A DNA stretch of 64,000 nucleotides from Nocardia suismassiliense (lineage in GTDB: Bacteria; Actinomycetota; Actinomycetes; Mycobacteriales; Mycobacteriaceae), in the NCBI RefSeq assembly GCF_900269665.1, contig NZ_LT985361.1, forward strand, positions 6,538,400 through 6,602,399, read 5' to 3'. A program made the translations under genes and the position numbers. This document shows positions 8,457 through 18,765 of this stretch, piece after piece. How positions within the stretch are numbered: position 1 is the stretch's first letter; each line of letters starts with the position of its first letter. The notes under the pieces are model-generated. The model was not told the DNA's origin. It saw nothing but the letters and a program-made list of their open reading frames with translations, and made no database searches.

Positions 8457-9254
8457 TTACGGCAGTGGGCCGCCCGCGGCAATCGCGGAGAGGGTGGCGA
8501 ACTCGTCACCCTTCAACGAAGCACCACCGACCAACGCGCCGTCGATGTCGGTCTGGCCGACGAGCTCACCGACGTTCTTGGCGTTGACCGAGCCGCCGTA
8601 GAGCACGCGCACGCCCGCAGCGACCTCCGGGGAGGCCAGCACGGCCAGTTCCGCGCGGATCGCGCCGCAGACTTCCTGCGCGTCGGCGGGGGTGGCGACC
8701 TTGCCGGTGCCGATGGCCCAGACCGGCTCGTAGGCGATGACGACCTTCGAGATCTCCTCCGCCGTCAGGCCTTTCAGCGAACCACGCAGCTGCTCGAGGT
8801 TGTACTCGACGTGCGTCTTCGCCTCGCGCACGTTCAGGCCCTCGCCGATGCAGACGATCGGGGTGAGCCCGTGCTTGAGCGCCTGCTTGGCCTTGGCGAG
8901 CACGGTGGCGTCGTCCTCGTGGTGGTACTGCCGCCGCTCGGAGTGGCCGACCGCCACGAAGGTGCAGCCCAGCTTGGCCAGCATGGCGCCGCTGATCTCA
9001 CCGGTGTAGGCGCCCGAGTCGTGCATCGACACGTCTTGCGCGCCATAGGTGAGCAGCAGCTTGTCGCCCTCCACCAGCGTCTGCACACTGCGCAGATCGG
9101 TGAACGGCGGCAGCACCGCGACGTCCACCTTGGCGAAGTACTTCTCCGGCAACGCGAAAGCGATCTTCTGCACCAGCGCGATCGCCTCGAGGTGGTTGAG
9201 GTTCAGCTTCCAGTTGCCCGCGATGAGCGGCTTCCTGGCATAGGACTTCGTCAC
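8457..9254 (-). CDS. tpiA: triosephosphate isomerase
   Basis: A 265-residue TIM barrel that interconverts dihydroxyacetone phosphate and glyceraldehyde 3-phosphate in glycolysis. Visible motifs: AGNWKLN (substrate Asn/Lys), GHSERR (catalytic His), AYEPVWAIGTGK (catalytic Glu and the flexible loop) and YGGSV (phosphate binding). GTG 9254 was chosen: GAGGAG overlapping the pgk stop sits at the right distance, whereas the TTG 12 bases earlier lies in that ribosome site. It is the last gene of gap-pgk-tpiA, 8 bases after pgk, and ends at a strong hairpin. Confidence 0.97.
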   Translation of the reverse strand: MTKSYARKPLIAGNWKLNLNHLEAIALVQKIAFALPEKYFAKVDVAVLPPFTDLRSVQTLVEGDKLLLTYGAQDVSMHDSGAYTGEISGAMLAKLGCTFVAVGHSERRQYHHEDDATVLAKAKQALKHGLTPIVCIGEGLNVREAKTHVEYNLEQLRGSLKGLTAEEISKVVIAYEPVWAIGTGKVATPADAQEVCGAIRAELAVLASPEVAAGVRVLYGGSVNAKNVGELVGQTDIDGALVGGASLKGDEFATLSAIAAGGPLP

Positions 9255-9262
9255 AGCACTCC

Positions 9263-10477
9263 TCAATCTTCCAGCACTGCGATGCCCGGAAGTTCCTTGC
9301 CCTCCAGGTATTCCAGCGACGCACCGCCGCCGGTGGAGATATGCGAGAAACCGTCGTCGGGCAGCCCGAGCGCACGCACGGCCGCGGCCGAATCGCCACC
9401 GCCGACGACGGTGAACGCACCCTTACCGGTGGCCGTGACGATAGCCTCGGCCACGCCGCGGGTACCGGCCGCGAAGTTCTCGAACTCGAACACGCCCATC
9501 GGGCCGTTCCAGAACACCGTCTTCGCCTCGGTCAGCAGCGCCGCGAACCGGTCGGTCGATTCGGGTCCGATGTCCAGACCCATCCAGCCGTCCGGGATCT
9601 CGTGTGCGGGCACGACCTTCGAGTCGGCGTCGGCGGCGAACTTGCTCGCCGCCACGATGTCGCGCGGCAGGTGAATGACGTCCGCGTACCGATCGAGCAG
9701 GCCCTTGCAGGTCTCGATCATCTCTTCCTGCAGCAGCGAGCTGCCGACCGAAAGACCCTGGGCGGCAAGGAAGGTGAAGCACATGCCGCCACCGATGACC
9801 AGCGTGTCGACCTTCGGCGCGAGCGCCTCGATCACCGCGAGCTTGTCGGAGACCTTGGACCCGCCGAGCACGACCGCGTACGGCCGCTCGGTGTCCTGGG
9901 TCAGCTTGGCCAGCACCTCGACCTCGGCGGCGACCAGCTTGCCCGCGTAATGCGGCAGCAGCTTCGCGACGTCGTACACCGACGCCTGCTTGCGGTGCAC
10001 CACACCGAAGCCGTCGGAGACGAACGCGCCGTCGTCGCCGACCAGCTCGACCAGCGCGGCGGCGAGCTTGGCCCGCTGCGCGTCGTCCTTGCTGGTCTCG
10101 CGCGGATCGAAACGGATGTTCTCCAGCAGGAGCACATCGCCGTCGGTCAGCCCCTCGGAGCGCGCGAGCGCGTCCCCGCCGACCACGTCACCGGCGAGCT
10201 GGACATTGCGGCCCAGCTCTTGGGCGAGCTTCGCGGCGACCGGCGCCAGCGAGAGCTTCGGGTCCGGCTCGCCCTTCGGGCGGCCGAGGTGCGCGGTGAC
10301 GACCACCTTCGCGCCGGCCTCGACCAGCGCCTTCAGCGTCGGCACCGAGGCGATGATGCGACCGGGATCGGTGATCTGACCGTTGTCGTCGAGGGGGACG
10401 TTCAGGTCGGAGCGCACCAGGACGCCCCGACCTTCGACACCCTCGTTCAGCAGATCCTCGAGAGTTTTGACTGTCAT
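9263..10477 (-). CDS. pgk: phosphoglycerate kinase
   Basis: A 404-residue enzyme that makes ATP and 3-phosphoglycerate from 1,3-bisphosphoglycerate. The N-terminal signature RSDLNVPLDDNG, substrate residues in TAHLGRPKG, and the nucleotide-binding region (WNGPMGVFE, VVGGGDSAAA) are all intact. ATG 10477 follows the gap stop by 4 bases, and its TGAGG ribosome site overlaps that stop. Middle gene of the glycolytic operon. Confidence 0.97.
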   Translation of the reverse strand: MTVKTLEDLLNEGVEGRGVLVRSDLNVPLDDNGQITDPGRIIASVPTLKALVEAGAKVVVTAHLGRPKGEPDPKLSLAPVAAKLAQELGRNVQLAGDVVGGDALARSEGLTDGDVLLLENIRFDPRETSKDDAQRAKLAAALVELVGDDGAFVSDGFGVVHRKQASVYDVAKLLPHYAGKLVAAEVEVLAKLTQDTERPYAVVLGGSKVSDKLAVIEALAPKVDTLVIGGGMCFTFLAAQGLSVGSSLLQEEMIETCKGLLDRYADVIHLPRDIVAASKFAADADSKVVPAHEIPDGWMGLDIGPESTDRFAALLTEAKTVFWNGPMGVFEFENFAAGTRGVAEAIVTATGKGAFTVVGGGDSAAAVRALGLPDDGFSHISTGGGASLEYLEGKELPGIAVLED

Positions 10478-10481
10478 GGCC

Positions 10482-11501
<1,020 letters not shown>

Positions 11502-11920
11502 GTTATCGCTCCTCAGCTTTCAAGCGGATCATTCCGATGTCTAGTAACAGTAGTGCCCGCCTGTAACCCCACCGACATGCACCTGTCCGTTGTGAACTGG
11601 CGATCTCGACGCGGTCATCAGGCCACCAGGGTGCGAACGTTCCCGAGTCACCACTTCACTACGGTAACCAGGGAAATCAATCACCGACTGGTCTGTTTCC
11701 TCACAGTCCGGCGCGCCGACCAGCGCAGGAACATCGTCAAGAGTCCTGGCATTGCGACACACCGGTCATTCTGACGTCTCCGGGGTTACCCGGTTCCCGT
11801 TCCGGCACACGTGTGCGTTGTTCGACCGGCTCGGCCGCCACTCCGGCTCAACCATCCACCGACCGGACTTCAGCGCGCACCGCTACGCCAACGCGTCGAC
11901 ACCGGCCCGCTAACGGGATC
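11502..11920. other. intergenic region between gap and whiA
   Basis: About 420 bases without a convincing gene. It must hold the promoter of the gap operon near its left end. A 73-codon minus-strand frame (11541-11762) has no recognisable features and was not called. The stretch is somewhat less GC-rich near 11640-11710. The right end runs into the whiA terminator hairpin. Confidence 0.5.
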
Positions 11921-11956
11921 ATCCGGCCGGTCGGCACGAAGGCCGACCGACCGGAT
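11921..11956 (-). terminator. terminator hairpin after whiA
   Basis: Arms 11921-11934 (ATCCGGCCGGTCGG) and 11943-11956 pair at 13 of 14 positions around an 8-base loop, starting 15 bases beyond the whiA stop on the minus strand. Confidence 0.7.
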
Positions 11957-11970
11957 GACAAACTCCCGAC

Positions 11971-12954
11971 TCAGGCTTCGTCGAGCAATTCGGCCGTGAC
12001 AGCGGACTCCGTGTCGGGGATGCCGAGCTCCTTGGCCCGCCGGTCCGCCATCGACAGCAAGCGCCGAATGCGGCCCGCTACAGCGTCTTTCGTCATCGGC
12101 GGGTCGGCGAGCTGGCCGAGTTCCTCCAGCGAGGCCTGCCGATGCTGCACGCGCAGTTTGCCCGCCGCGGCGAGATGGTCGGGCACGTCGTCGCTGAGGA
12201 TCTCCAGCGCACGCTCCACCCTGGCGGCCGCGGCGACCGCGGCCCTGGCCGAACGGCGCAGGTTGGCGTCGTCGAAGTTGGCCAACCGGTTGGCGGTGGC
12301 TCGCACCTCGCGGCGCAGCCTGCGCTCCTCCCAGACGATGCGGGTGCCGTGCGCACCCATCCTGGTGAGCAGCGCGCCGATGGCCTCACCGTCACGCACC
12401 ACGACCCGGTCGGTACCGCGCACCTCCCGCGCCTTGGCGGTGATGCCGAGCCTGCGGGCCGCGCCGACGAGCGCGAGCGCCGCCTCCGGACCCGGGCAGC
12501 TGACCTCCAGCGCGGAGGAGCGACCGGGTTCGGTGAGCGAGCCGTGCGCGAGAAACGCTCCGCGCCAAGCTGCTTCGGCATCGGCGATGCTGCCGCCGAC
12601 CACCTGGGCGGGCAGGCCGCGCACCGGACGACCGCGCACATCGAGCAGCCCGGTCTGCCGGGCCAGCGCCTCGCCCTCCTTGGACACGCGCACCACATAG
12701 CGGGAGGTCTTGCGCAGACCGCCCGCACCGAGCACGTGCACATCGGAGCCGTAGCCGTATAGCTCGAAGATCTCCCGGCGCAGCCTGCGTGCGATGGAAC
12801 CCATGTCCACCTCGGCCTCGACGATCACCCGCCCGCCGACGATGTGCAGGCCGCCCGCAAAGCGCAGCAGCGCGGACAGTTCCGCCTTGCGGGAACTGAC
12901 TTGCGACACCGTGAGCCTGCTCAGCTCGTCTTTCACATCGGCTGTCATCGCCAC
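11971..12954 (-). CDS. whiA: DNA-binding regulator WhiA
   Basis: A 327-residue protein nearly superimposable on actinobacterial WhiA: N-terminal LAGLIDADG homing-endonuclease-like fold (FAGGLHIVGGRVIVEAEVD), central block (AAWRGAFLAHGSLTEPGRSS) and C-terminal helix-turn-helix (LEELGQLADPPMTKDAVAGR). In Streptomyces WhiA works with WhiB to control sporulation division genes. In non-sporulating relatives it is conserved with yvcK and rapZ. GTG 12954 was chosen because AGGAG lies 8 bases upstream and the MAMTADVKDEL start matches homologues. An internal ATG (12948) forms an ATGA overlap with the yvcK stop. Confidence 0.96.
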   Translation of the reverse strand: MAMTADVKDELSRLTVSQVSSRKAELSALLRFAGGLHIVGGRVIVEAEVDMGSIARRLRREIFELYGYGSDVHVLGAGGLRKTSRYVVRVSKEGEALARQTGLLDVRGRPVRGLPAQVVGGSIADAEAAWRGAFLAHGSLTEPGRSSALEVSCPGPEAALALVGAARRLGITAKAREVRGTDRVVVRDGEAIGALLTRMGAHGTRIVWEERRLRREVRATANRLANFDDANLRRSARAAVAAAARVERALEILSDDVPDHLAAAGKLRVQHRQASLEELGQLADPPMTKDAVAGRIRRLLSMADRRAKELGIPDTESAVTAELLDEA

Positions 12955-13991
12955 GAGACGCGCTCCTTTCCACCCAACCCGGAACGCACATCCTGACCCA
13001 TGTGCCGTCCCTCGACTCGAAGCCCTGCCATTTGTGGCCGAGGTTGCCGGATCAGTTGATCCAGTGCGGCGGCAAGCTTTCCGGGGTGATGCCGGTCCGT
13101 TCCCGCTTCGGCGACATCGGAGAAGGTTACCCGTGCCCGCAACTGTTCGGCAGCTCTCGCCACATGTTCTCTTTCGCGACCCTCGGGCACCGACCCCGAA
13201 TCGACCAAAACTTCGTCGACCACGAATTCCGGTGCGTGCTGGGACAATACATGCAGGTGCCGTTCGGCGGAGAAACCCGCCGTTTCGCCGGGCTCGGCGG
13301 CCAGGTTCAGCACGAGAACTTTTCTCGCTCGGGTGTACACCAGCGCCTCTCGTAGTTCGGGGACGAGCACATGGGGGATGACGCTGGTAAACCAGGAACC
13401 CGGTCCGAGCACGACGACGTCGGCGTGCTCGATGGCCGAGGTGGCCTCCTGGCTGGCGGGTGGATCGGACGGAATCAACCGCACCCGCCGGACTTTTCCT
13501 GGGGTGGTCGCGATGGCGACCTGGCCGCGGATGCAGCGGCTGACGCGCGGATCCGCTTCCAGCCCAGCCACATCCGCTTCGATATCGAGCGCGATGGGCG
13601 ACATCGGCAGCACCCGTCCGGTGATGCGCAACATCTTCGCGAGTTCGTCGAGCGCGGCGACCGGGTCGCCGAGCACCTCGGTCAGGCCGGCCAGGATGAG
13701 ATTGCCGACCGAGTGGCCGGCCAGTGCACCGGTGCCGCCGAAGCGGTGCTGCACGGTCTTGGTCCAGATGCCGTCGGAATCCGCGGCCAGTGCGGCCAGC
13801 GCCATCCGCAGGTCACCGGGCGGTAGCACGCCTAGCTCGGCGCGTAGGCGACCGGACGAGCCGCCGTCGTCCGCGACGGTGACGACCGCGCAGATCTTTC
13901 TGGTCAGCCGCCGGACGGCGGTCAACGTCGCGTACAGGCCGTGCCCGCCACCCAGCGCGACGATATTCGGGTCGGATTCCCACCCCGTCAT
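12945..13991 (-). CDS. yvcK: YvcK/CuvA family UDP-sugar-binding protein
   Basis: A 348-residue protein of the CofD-like/YvcK family. It has the N-terminal nucleotide-binding motif VALGGGHGLYATL, VTVADDGGSSGRLR, and the downstream PGSWFTSVIPHVLVPEL motif. In mycobacteria (CuvA) and Bacillus it binds UDP-GlcNAc and supports cell-wall synthesis on gluconeogenic carbon. It overlaps whiA by 10 bases and follows rapZ by 34 bases, so the rapZ-yvcK-whiA unit is probably co-transcribed. The C-terminal 20 residues are variable. Confidence 0.93.
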   Translation of the reverse strand: MTGWESDPNIVALGGGHGLYATLTAVRRLTRKICAVVTVADDGGSSGRLRAELGVLPPGDLRMALAALAADSDGIWTKTVQHRFGGTGALAGHSVGNLILAGLTEVLGDPVAALDELAKMLRITGRVLPMSPIALDIEADVAGLEADPRVSRCIRGQVAIATTPGKVRRVRLIPSDPPASQEATSAIEHADVVVLGPGSWFTSVIPHVLVPELREALVYTRARKVLVLNLAAEPGETAGFSAERHLHVLSQHAPEFVVDEVLVDSGSVPEGREREHVARAAEQLRARVTFSDVAEAGTDRHHPGKLAAALDQLIRQPRPQMAGLRVEGRHMGQDVRSGLGGKERVSWR

Positions 13992-13998
13992 GCCTTCG

Positions 13999-14018
13999 CC
14001 TCGCTAACGCTCAGCTCG
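13999..14018. repeat. short partial copy of the dispersed intergenic element
   Basis: CCTCGCTAACGCTCAGCTCG differs at only a few positions from the beginning of the element copies at 15201 and 54280. It occupies the 34-base gap between rapZ and yvcK. Confidence 0.4.
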
Positions 14019-14025
14019 CGCGCAC

Positions 14026-15006
14026 TCATTCGCGCCCCAGATCGCGATGCACGACGCGCACCACGTCGGCGGGGCCCTCGCTGCCGCCGGTGCCCTCGCT
14101 CATCAGTTCGCCAAGAGCCTCGGCTATCGCCACGCTGCGGTGCCTGCCTCCGGTGCAGCCCACTGCCACCGTCATGTATCGCTTCCCCTCTTGGCGGTAA
14201 CCGTTCATCGTCAGCTCGACCAGGTGGTGGCAGGTACGCAGATAATCGGCCGCGCCGGGGCGCGACAACACGTACTCGCTCACCACTGATTCCTGACCAG
14301 TGTGTTCCCGCAATTCCGGTATCCAATGTGGATTAGGTAGAAAACGCACATCCAACACCATGTCGGCGTCCAGTGGAACCCCATGCTTGAAGCCGAAGGA
14401 TTGCACGGTCAGCTGCAATGCACTGGGTGCACCGTCGCCGAAGGCCTCCTCCAACTTGCGGTGCAGCTGGTGGATGGACAGTTCGGTGGTGTCGATGACC
14501 AGGTCCGCCGCGGTTTTCACGGCCGAGAGCCGGATGCGTTCGGCGGCGATGCCCGAGGAGAGCGTGCCGTCTTTGCTCTCGCTTTGCAGCGGGTGGCGGC
14601 GCCGGGCGAAACCGAAACGCCGGATCAGCACATCGTCGGAGGCTTCGAGAAACAGCACCCTGGTTTCGATGCCGAGTTTGCGCAACTGCTCGGTGACCAC
14701 CGAGAGATCACCGGTGAAGAACCTGCTGCGCACGTCCATCACCAGGGCCAGACTGCGGATCGGCGGGGCGGCGGGGGCGCCGAGGTCGACCATCCGGCCG
14801 ATCAGCTCCGGCGGCAGGTTGTCGGTGACGTACCAGCCGAGATCCTCGAGTACGCGGGCGGCGGTGCCGCGGCCCGCGCCGGATAGTCCGGTCACGATGA
14901 CGACTTCGACCTGCGGGTTCGCCGCTGCGACAGCGCTCGAGGGGCCGGCCCGCCCCTCGGTCTGTCGCGGATCACCCGCAGTGTTGTTCGCTTCGACGCG
15001 TGTCAT
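14026..15006 (-). CDS. rapZ: RapZ/YvcJ family nucleotide-binding protein
   Basis: A 326-residue P-loop protein. The Walker A motif is GLSGAGRGTAA near residue 40, with the Arg-for-Lys form usual in actinobacterial members. The C-terminal domain contains GCTGGRHRSVAIAEAL and HRDLGRE. In E. coli RapZ controls glmS via small RNAs; in Gram-positive bacteria the role is unclear but the gene stays with yvcK and whiA. ATG 15006 has a TAGGA site just upstream. The roughly 30 N-terminal residues before the P-loop region are low-complexity. Confidence 0.93.
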   Translation of the reverse strand: MTRVEANNTAGDPRQTEGRAGPSSAVAAANPQVEVVIVTGLSGAGRGTAARVLEDLGWYVTDNLPPELIGRMVDLGAPAAPPIRSLALVMDVRSRFFTGDLSVVTEQLRKLGIETRVLFLEASDDVLIRRFGFARRRHPLQSESKDGTLSSGIAAERIRLSAVKTAADLVIDTTELSIHQLHRKLEEAFGDGAPSALQLTVQSFGFKHGVPLDADMVLDVRFLPNPHWIPELREHTGQESVVSEYVLSRPGAADYLRTCHHLVELTMNGYRQEGKRYMTVAVGCTGGRHRSVAIAEALGELMSEGTGGSEGPADVVRVVHRDLGRE

Positions 15007-15032
15007 GTCCTACCGGATCTCGTCACACGACC

Positions 15033-15107
15033 GCACCTCGCGGGCGCTCGGCTCCGCCGTGCGCCGTGGCACGCTGTGTTGTCGGTTCACTCGCTGCGCT
15101 CGCTCTC
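15033..15107. repeat. dispersed intergenic element, copy 1
   Basis: About 75 bases (beginning GCACCTCG, with GCTCGGCTCCGCCG in the middle, ending CTCGCTGCGCTCGCTC) align closely with the element at 54280-54356. The end is rich in alternating CTCGC/GCGAG, so it can form hairpins. Located between uvrC and rapZ. Confidence 0.6.
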
Positions 15108-15200
15108 TGGGTACCCCTCGAATCATCCCGCACCGGTTCCGGTATCGGGCGCAGACATGCGCGATCACCTTCCGTGGTGCAGGTGGAAGGTTAGCGACTC

Positions 15201-15283
15201 CACCGCGCTGGCGCTCGGTTCCGTCGTGCGCCCGCACGCGGTGTCTCCCTGGCTGTTCGCTGACGCTCGCGCACAAACATGTG
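15201..15283. repeat. dispersed intergenic element, copy 2 (divergent)
   Basis: It shares the GGCGCTCGGTTCCGTCGTGCG core and the GTTCGCTGACGCTCGC end with copies at 15033 and 54280, but the middle is degraded. It lies in the same uvrC-rapZ gap (15007-15341), which otherwise holds no gene. Confidence 0.5.
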
Positions 15284-15341
15284 TTGGAACGGTACCGAGA
15301 ATATAGGTGTATCGGAGCAAAGCCGCCGTTTCCGATGGTCC

Positions 15342-17351
15342 TCAGCCCTCCTGTAGCGCCGCGAGCACGGCCTTGGCGGTGGCCAATCCGATGCCGGGGA
15401 CCTCGGTGATCTCCTCCACCGTGGCCTGCTTGAGTTTCGCGACGGAACCGAAATGGGTAACCAGCGCGGTTCGGCGCGCCGTCCCGAGCCCGGGCACCGA
15501 GTCCAGCGCGGACGCGGTCATCCGGCGGGAGCGTTTGCTGCGGTGGAAGGTGATGGCGAACCGGTGCGCCTCGTCGCGGATCCGCTGCAACAGGAACAAG
15601 GCCTCGCTGTTGCGCGGCATGATCACCGGGTCGCTCTCCCCCGGCACCCACACCTCTTCCAGGCGTTTGGCCAGGCCGATCACCGCGACATCGGTGATGC
15701 CGAGTTCGTCGAGCACCTCGGCGGCGGCCGCGACCTGGGGTGCGCCGCCGTCGACGACATAGAGGTTGGGCGGGTAGGCGAACTTACGCGGACGGCCGGT
15801 CTGTGGGTCGATGCCCGGGCGGGACACGAGTTCGGCGGTGTCGTCGAGGGCTTCGACCTCCGCCAGGTCCTCGTTCACCATCAGCTCGCGCTCCTTCTGC
15901 AGCTTGTAGAAGCGCCGCCTGGTCACCTCCCTGATGCTGCCGACGTCGTCCGAGCGGCCGTCGCCCGCAGCCTCCTTGATGGTGTAGTGCCGATACTCGG
16001 ATTTGCGGGCCAGGCCGTCCTCGAACACCACCAGTGAGGCGACCACATCGGTGCCCTGCACATGGCTGATGTCCACGCACTCGATCCGCAGCGGAGCGCT
16101 GTCCAGCTCGAGCGCGTCTTGGATGGCTTGCAGCGCAGCCGATCTCGATGTCAGGTCGCCCGCACGCTTGAGCTTGTGCTGCTGCAAGGCCTCCATCGCG
16201 TTGCGCTGTACGGTCTCGGCGAGGGCCTTCTTGTCGCCGCGCTGCGGCACCCGCAGCTGCACGGCCGAGCCGCGCAGGTTGCACAGCCACTCCTGCAACT
16301 GCTCGGCGTCGGCCGGGAGTTCGGGGACCAGCACCTCCCTGGGCACCACGGTCGCGGGCTGCTCGGCCTCGCCCAGCTCCGCCACCGCGACCTGCTCGCC
16401 GTAGAACTGGGTGAGGAACTGCTCGACCAGCACGGCCAGTTCGCTGCCCGCTTCCGGCGAGTCGATGGCATCGCCGGATTTGTCGACCACCCAGCCGCGC
16501 TGACCGCGGACCCGGCCGTCGCGGACGTGGAAGATCTGCACCGCCGCCTCCAGCTCGTCGGTGGCGAAGGCGATCACGTCGGCATCGGTGCCGGTGCCGA
16601 GCACCACGGCCTGCTTCTCCAGCGCGCGGCGCAGCGCCTGCACGTCGTCGCGCAGGCGGGCGGCGTTCTCGAAGTCGAGGTCCTCGGCGGCGTCCTGCAT
16701 GCGGCGTTCGAGCTGGCGCACCATGCGGTCGGTGCGCCCGGCCAGGAAGTCGCAGAAGTCCTCCACGATCTGGCGGTGTTCGGCGGCGCTGACCCGGCCG
16801 ATGCACGGCGCCGAGCACTTGTCGATGTAGCCGAGCAGGCACGGGCGCCCGATCTGGTTGTGCCGCTTGAATACTCCGTTGGAGCAGGTGCGCGCGGGGA
16901 ATACCCGCAACAACAGGTCCAGGGTTTCCCGGATCGCCCAGGCGTGCGCGTAGGGGCCGAAGTACCGCACGCCCTTCTTGCGCGCGCCGCGATAGACGAA
17001 CAGACGGGGGAACTCCTCGTTCAACGTCACCGCGAGCACCGGATACGACTTGTCGTCCCGGTAGCGCACGTTGAACCGAGGGTCGAACTCCTTGATCCAG
17101 TTGTATTCGAGCTGCAGCGCCTCCACCTCGGTGGAGACGACGGTCCATTCGACGCTCGCGGCCGTGGTGACCATCTGCCGCGTGCGCGGATGCAGCGACG
17201 CGACGTCGGCGAAGTAGGAGTTCAGTCTGCTGCGCAGACTCTTTGCCTTGCCGACGTAGATGACCTGCCGATATGCGTCCCGGAACTTGTACACCCCTGG
17301 TTCGACGGGAATCGTGCCCGGCTTGGGCCGGTACGTCGCTGGATCTGCCAC
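15342..17351 (-). CDS. uvrC: excinuclease ABC subunit UvrC
   Basis: A 669-residue nucleotide-excision-repair nuclease. Domains in order: GIY-YIG 3' nuclease (about 14-95, PGVYKFRDAYRQVIYVGKAK), Cys-rich and UvrB-binding UVR regions (CSAPCIGRVS, then about 205-240), RNase H-like 5' nuclease region (about 380-540, CVDISHVQGTDVVASLVVFE and YVVDGGAPQV) and C-terminal helix-hairpin-helix pair (SVPGLGTARRTALV ... VPGIGLATAKAVL). It makes the dual incisions beside UvrAB-marked lesions. GTG 17351 starts the protein close to the family start. First gene of the uvrC-rapZ-yvcK-whiA group. Confidence 0.97.
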   Translation of the reverse strand: MADPATYRPKPGTIPVEPGVYKFRDAYRQVIYVGKAKSLRSRLNSYFADVASLHPRTRQMVTTAASVEWTVVSTEVEALQLEYNWIKEFDPRFNVRYRDDKSYPVLAVTLNEEFPRLFVYRGARKKGVRYFGPYAHAWAIRETLDLLLRVFPARTCSNGVFKRHNQIGRPCLLGYIDKCSAPCIGRVSAAEHRQIVEDFCDFLAGRTDRMVRQLERRMQDAAEDLDFENAARLRDDVQALRRALEKQAVVLGTGTDADVIAFATDELEAAVQIFHVRDGRVRGQRGWVVDKSGDAIDSPEAGSELAVLVEQFLTQFYGEQVAVAELGEAEQPATVVPREVLVPELPADAEQLQEWLCNLRGSAVQLRVPQRGDKKALAETVQRNAMEALQQHKLKRAGDLTSRSAALQAIQDALELDSAPLRIECVDISHVQGTDVVASLVVFEDGLARKSEYRHYTIKEAAGDGRSDDVGSIREVTRRRFYKLQKERELMVNEDLAEVEALDDTAELVSRPGIDPQTGRPRKFAYPPNLYVVDGGAPQVAAAAEVLDELGITDVAVIGLAKRLEEVWVPGESDPVIMPRNSEALFLLQRIRDEAHRFAITFHRSKRSRRMTASALDSVPGLGTARRTALVTHFGSVAKLKQATVEEITEVPGIGLATAKAVLAALQEG

Positions 17352-17502
17352 CCATCAAGCCTATCGAGCACGTCCGACAAGCTCGGCAAGGCGATCCGGG
17401 TTCGGTTCCGGTGCGGCGTCGCGACTCGGATCGAGCTGCTGCGCTCTGCCGAAACACGCTGCCGGACAGGGGGTTCAGTGCCCGGGTTCGCGACCGCACG
17501 CG

Positions 17503-17943
17503 TCATTCGCCGGCGCTGAACCACTCCTTGGCTTCGGCGCGGCACAGCTGGTAGACGACGGCGCCCGACGTACCGAGCGAGAAGAGCACCGCCACGATCC
17601 ACTGCTCGAACGGGATGTCGTTGGGTTGCGTGCGCCAGCCGACCACGGCCTGCGCGAGCGCCAAGATGACCGCCAGCACCCGCACGCCGCTCGCGCCGCG
17701 GGTGAATCCCCAGGCGACGAGGCCGAGCAACCAGCTGAACAGGAACTGGATGGCCGCACCGCCCGCGGCCTCTGCGCTGCGCGTCAGACCCATGACCACC
17801 GGATAGGCCAGTCCGAATGCCGCCAGCCCCCAAGCGGCTTCCCGGGCTTCCCTTGCCGCCTCGGGCAGCTCGGTCAGCGCCCATAATCTCTCGGCGACCG
17901 CTAAGTCCTCGTCCGAAAAGTCCGCGCCCACGGCGCTCCCCAC
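17503..17943 (-). CDS. hypothetical four-helix membrane protein
   Basis: A 146-residue protein with a charged N-terminus (about 40 residues, SDEDLAVAERLWALTELPEA) and four hydrophobic segments (about 42-55, 64-82, 86-102 and 117-135). No family was recognised. Position upstream of uvrC on the same strand suggests possible co-transcription across a 150-base gap. GTG 17943 is the furthest start; a second GTG four codons later is possible. Confidence 0.6.
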   Translation of the reverse strand: MGSAVGADFSDEDLAVAERLWALTELPEAAREAREAAWGLAAFGLAYPVVMGLTRSAEAAGGAAIQFLFSWLLGLVAWGFTRGASGVRVLAVILALAQAVVGWRTQPNDIPFEQWIVAVLFSLGTSGAVVYQLCRAEAKEWFSAGE

Positions 17944-18078
17944 TCCCGATCAACACTCTCGACCCGAATCAACGGGTGCGCCAGCAGGACGCTAGAGCAC
18001 CGGAGAGAGCCGGACAACTCGGGCGCGGCGGGGGTTATCCGGAAATGATGCCGTCTTGATCACGGGCGCGCCGGTTGA

Positions 18079-18765
18079 TCAGGACAGTCCGTGCTGGTCC
18101 AACGCGTCGAGCAGACCGGACGGGCGTTCGGTGGTGGGCAGCGGGTCTACCAGGGCGAATCGGCAGCCGAGCGCGGTTGCGCCGCCGTCTGCCTCGGCGC
18201 TGTCACCGACCATCAGGGCTGCGGCCGGATCGACACCGAGTTTGTCGAGGGTGGCGGCGAAAATTCGGGGATCCGGTTTCACCGCGCCGATCTCGAAGGA
18301 GAGGGCGAACGCGTCGATGTATCGGTCCCAGTTCCGGGTGGTAAAGGCGGGGCGGATGTCGAACGCGATATTGCTGACCACGCCGACCTGAATGCCCTGG
18401 GCCGCAAGTGACGTCAGCGCTTCGTCGACGTCGGGGTAGGGCGTCCAGGACAGCGGATCGATCAGGCGGCCGTAGAGGACGGCGGCTTGGTCGTCGGTCG
18501 GTACCCCGGACTTGCGCAGGACCTCCAGGTAGGCCCGCCGGTGCAGCTTCGGGTCCAGGTCACGGTTGTCCCAGGCGTGCTGGCCGTCCGCGTCGAAGTG
18601 CACCAGCTGGCCGACCGGTGCGGTCATCCTGCGCAGGATCTCGGCCTTCTCGTGCACATCGAAGGGGCGGCCGTCGGCCGCGACCAGGTCCGCACCCCAG
18701 GATTCGTCCTCCTCGAGTCGAAACAAGGTTCCGGAATAGTCGAAGAGCACCGCTTCGATGGTCAC
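18079..18765 (-). CDS. HAD family hydrolase (HAD-IA), DxSGT variant
   Basis: A 228-residue protein. Motif I is FDYSGTL (nucleophile Asp near residue 9), motif II is VVSNIAF, and motifs III/IV are KPDPRIF and MVGDSAEAD. The second Asp of the usual phosphatase motif DxDGT is replaced by Ser. That Asp is the general acid/base in phosphatases, whereas haloacid dehalogenases also lack it. So either a dehalogenase-like chemistry or a weak phosphatase is possible. Soluble and cytoplasmic. It is a single gene with about 230 bases before the divergent ggt. Confidence 0.8.
   Translation of the reverse strand: MTIEAVLFDYSGTLFRLEEDESWGADLVAADGRPFDVHEKAEILRRMTAPVGQLVHFDADGQHAWDNRDLDPKLHRRAYLEVLRKSGVPTDDQAAVLYGRLIDPLSWTPYPDVDEALTSLAAQGIQVGVVSNIAFDIRPAFTTRNWDRYIDAFALSFEIGAVKPDPRIFAATLDKLGVDPAAALMVGDSAEADGGATALGCRFALVDPLPTTERPSGLLDALDQHGLS

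Noticed and set aside
11541..11762. 73-codon minus-strand frame upstream of gap
   Set aside because: No ribosome site or recognisable sequence; it overlaps the region needed for the gap promoter.
18051..18080. Two nearby TTGATCA motifs downstream of the HAD gene
   Set aside because: Short, common palindromes with no supporting context.
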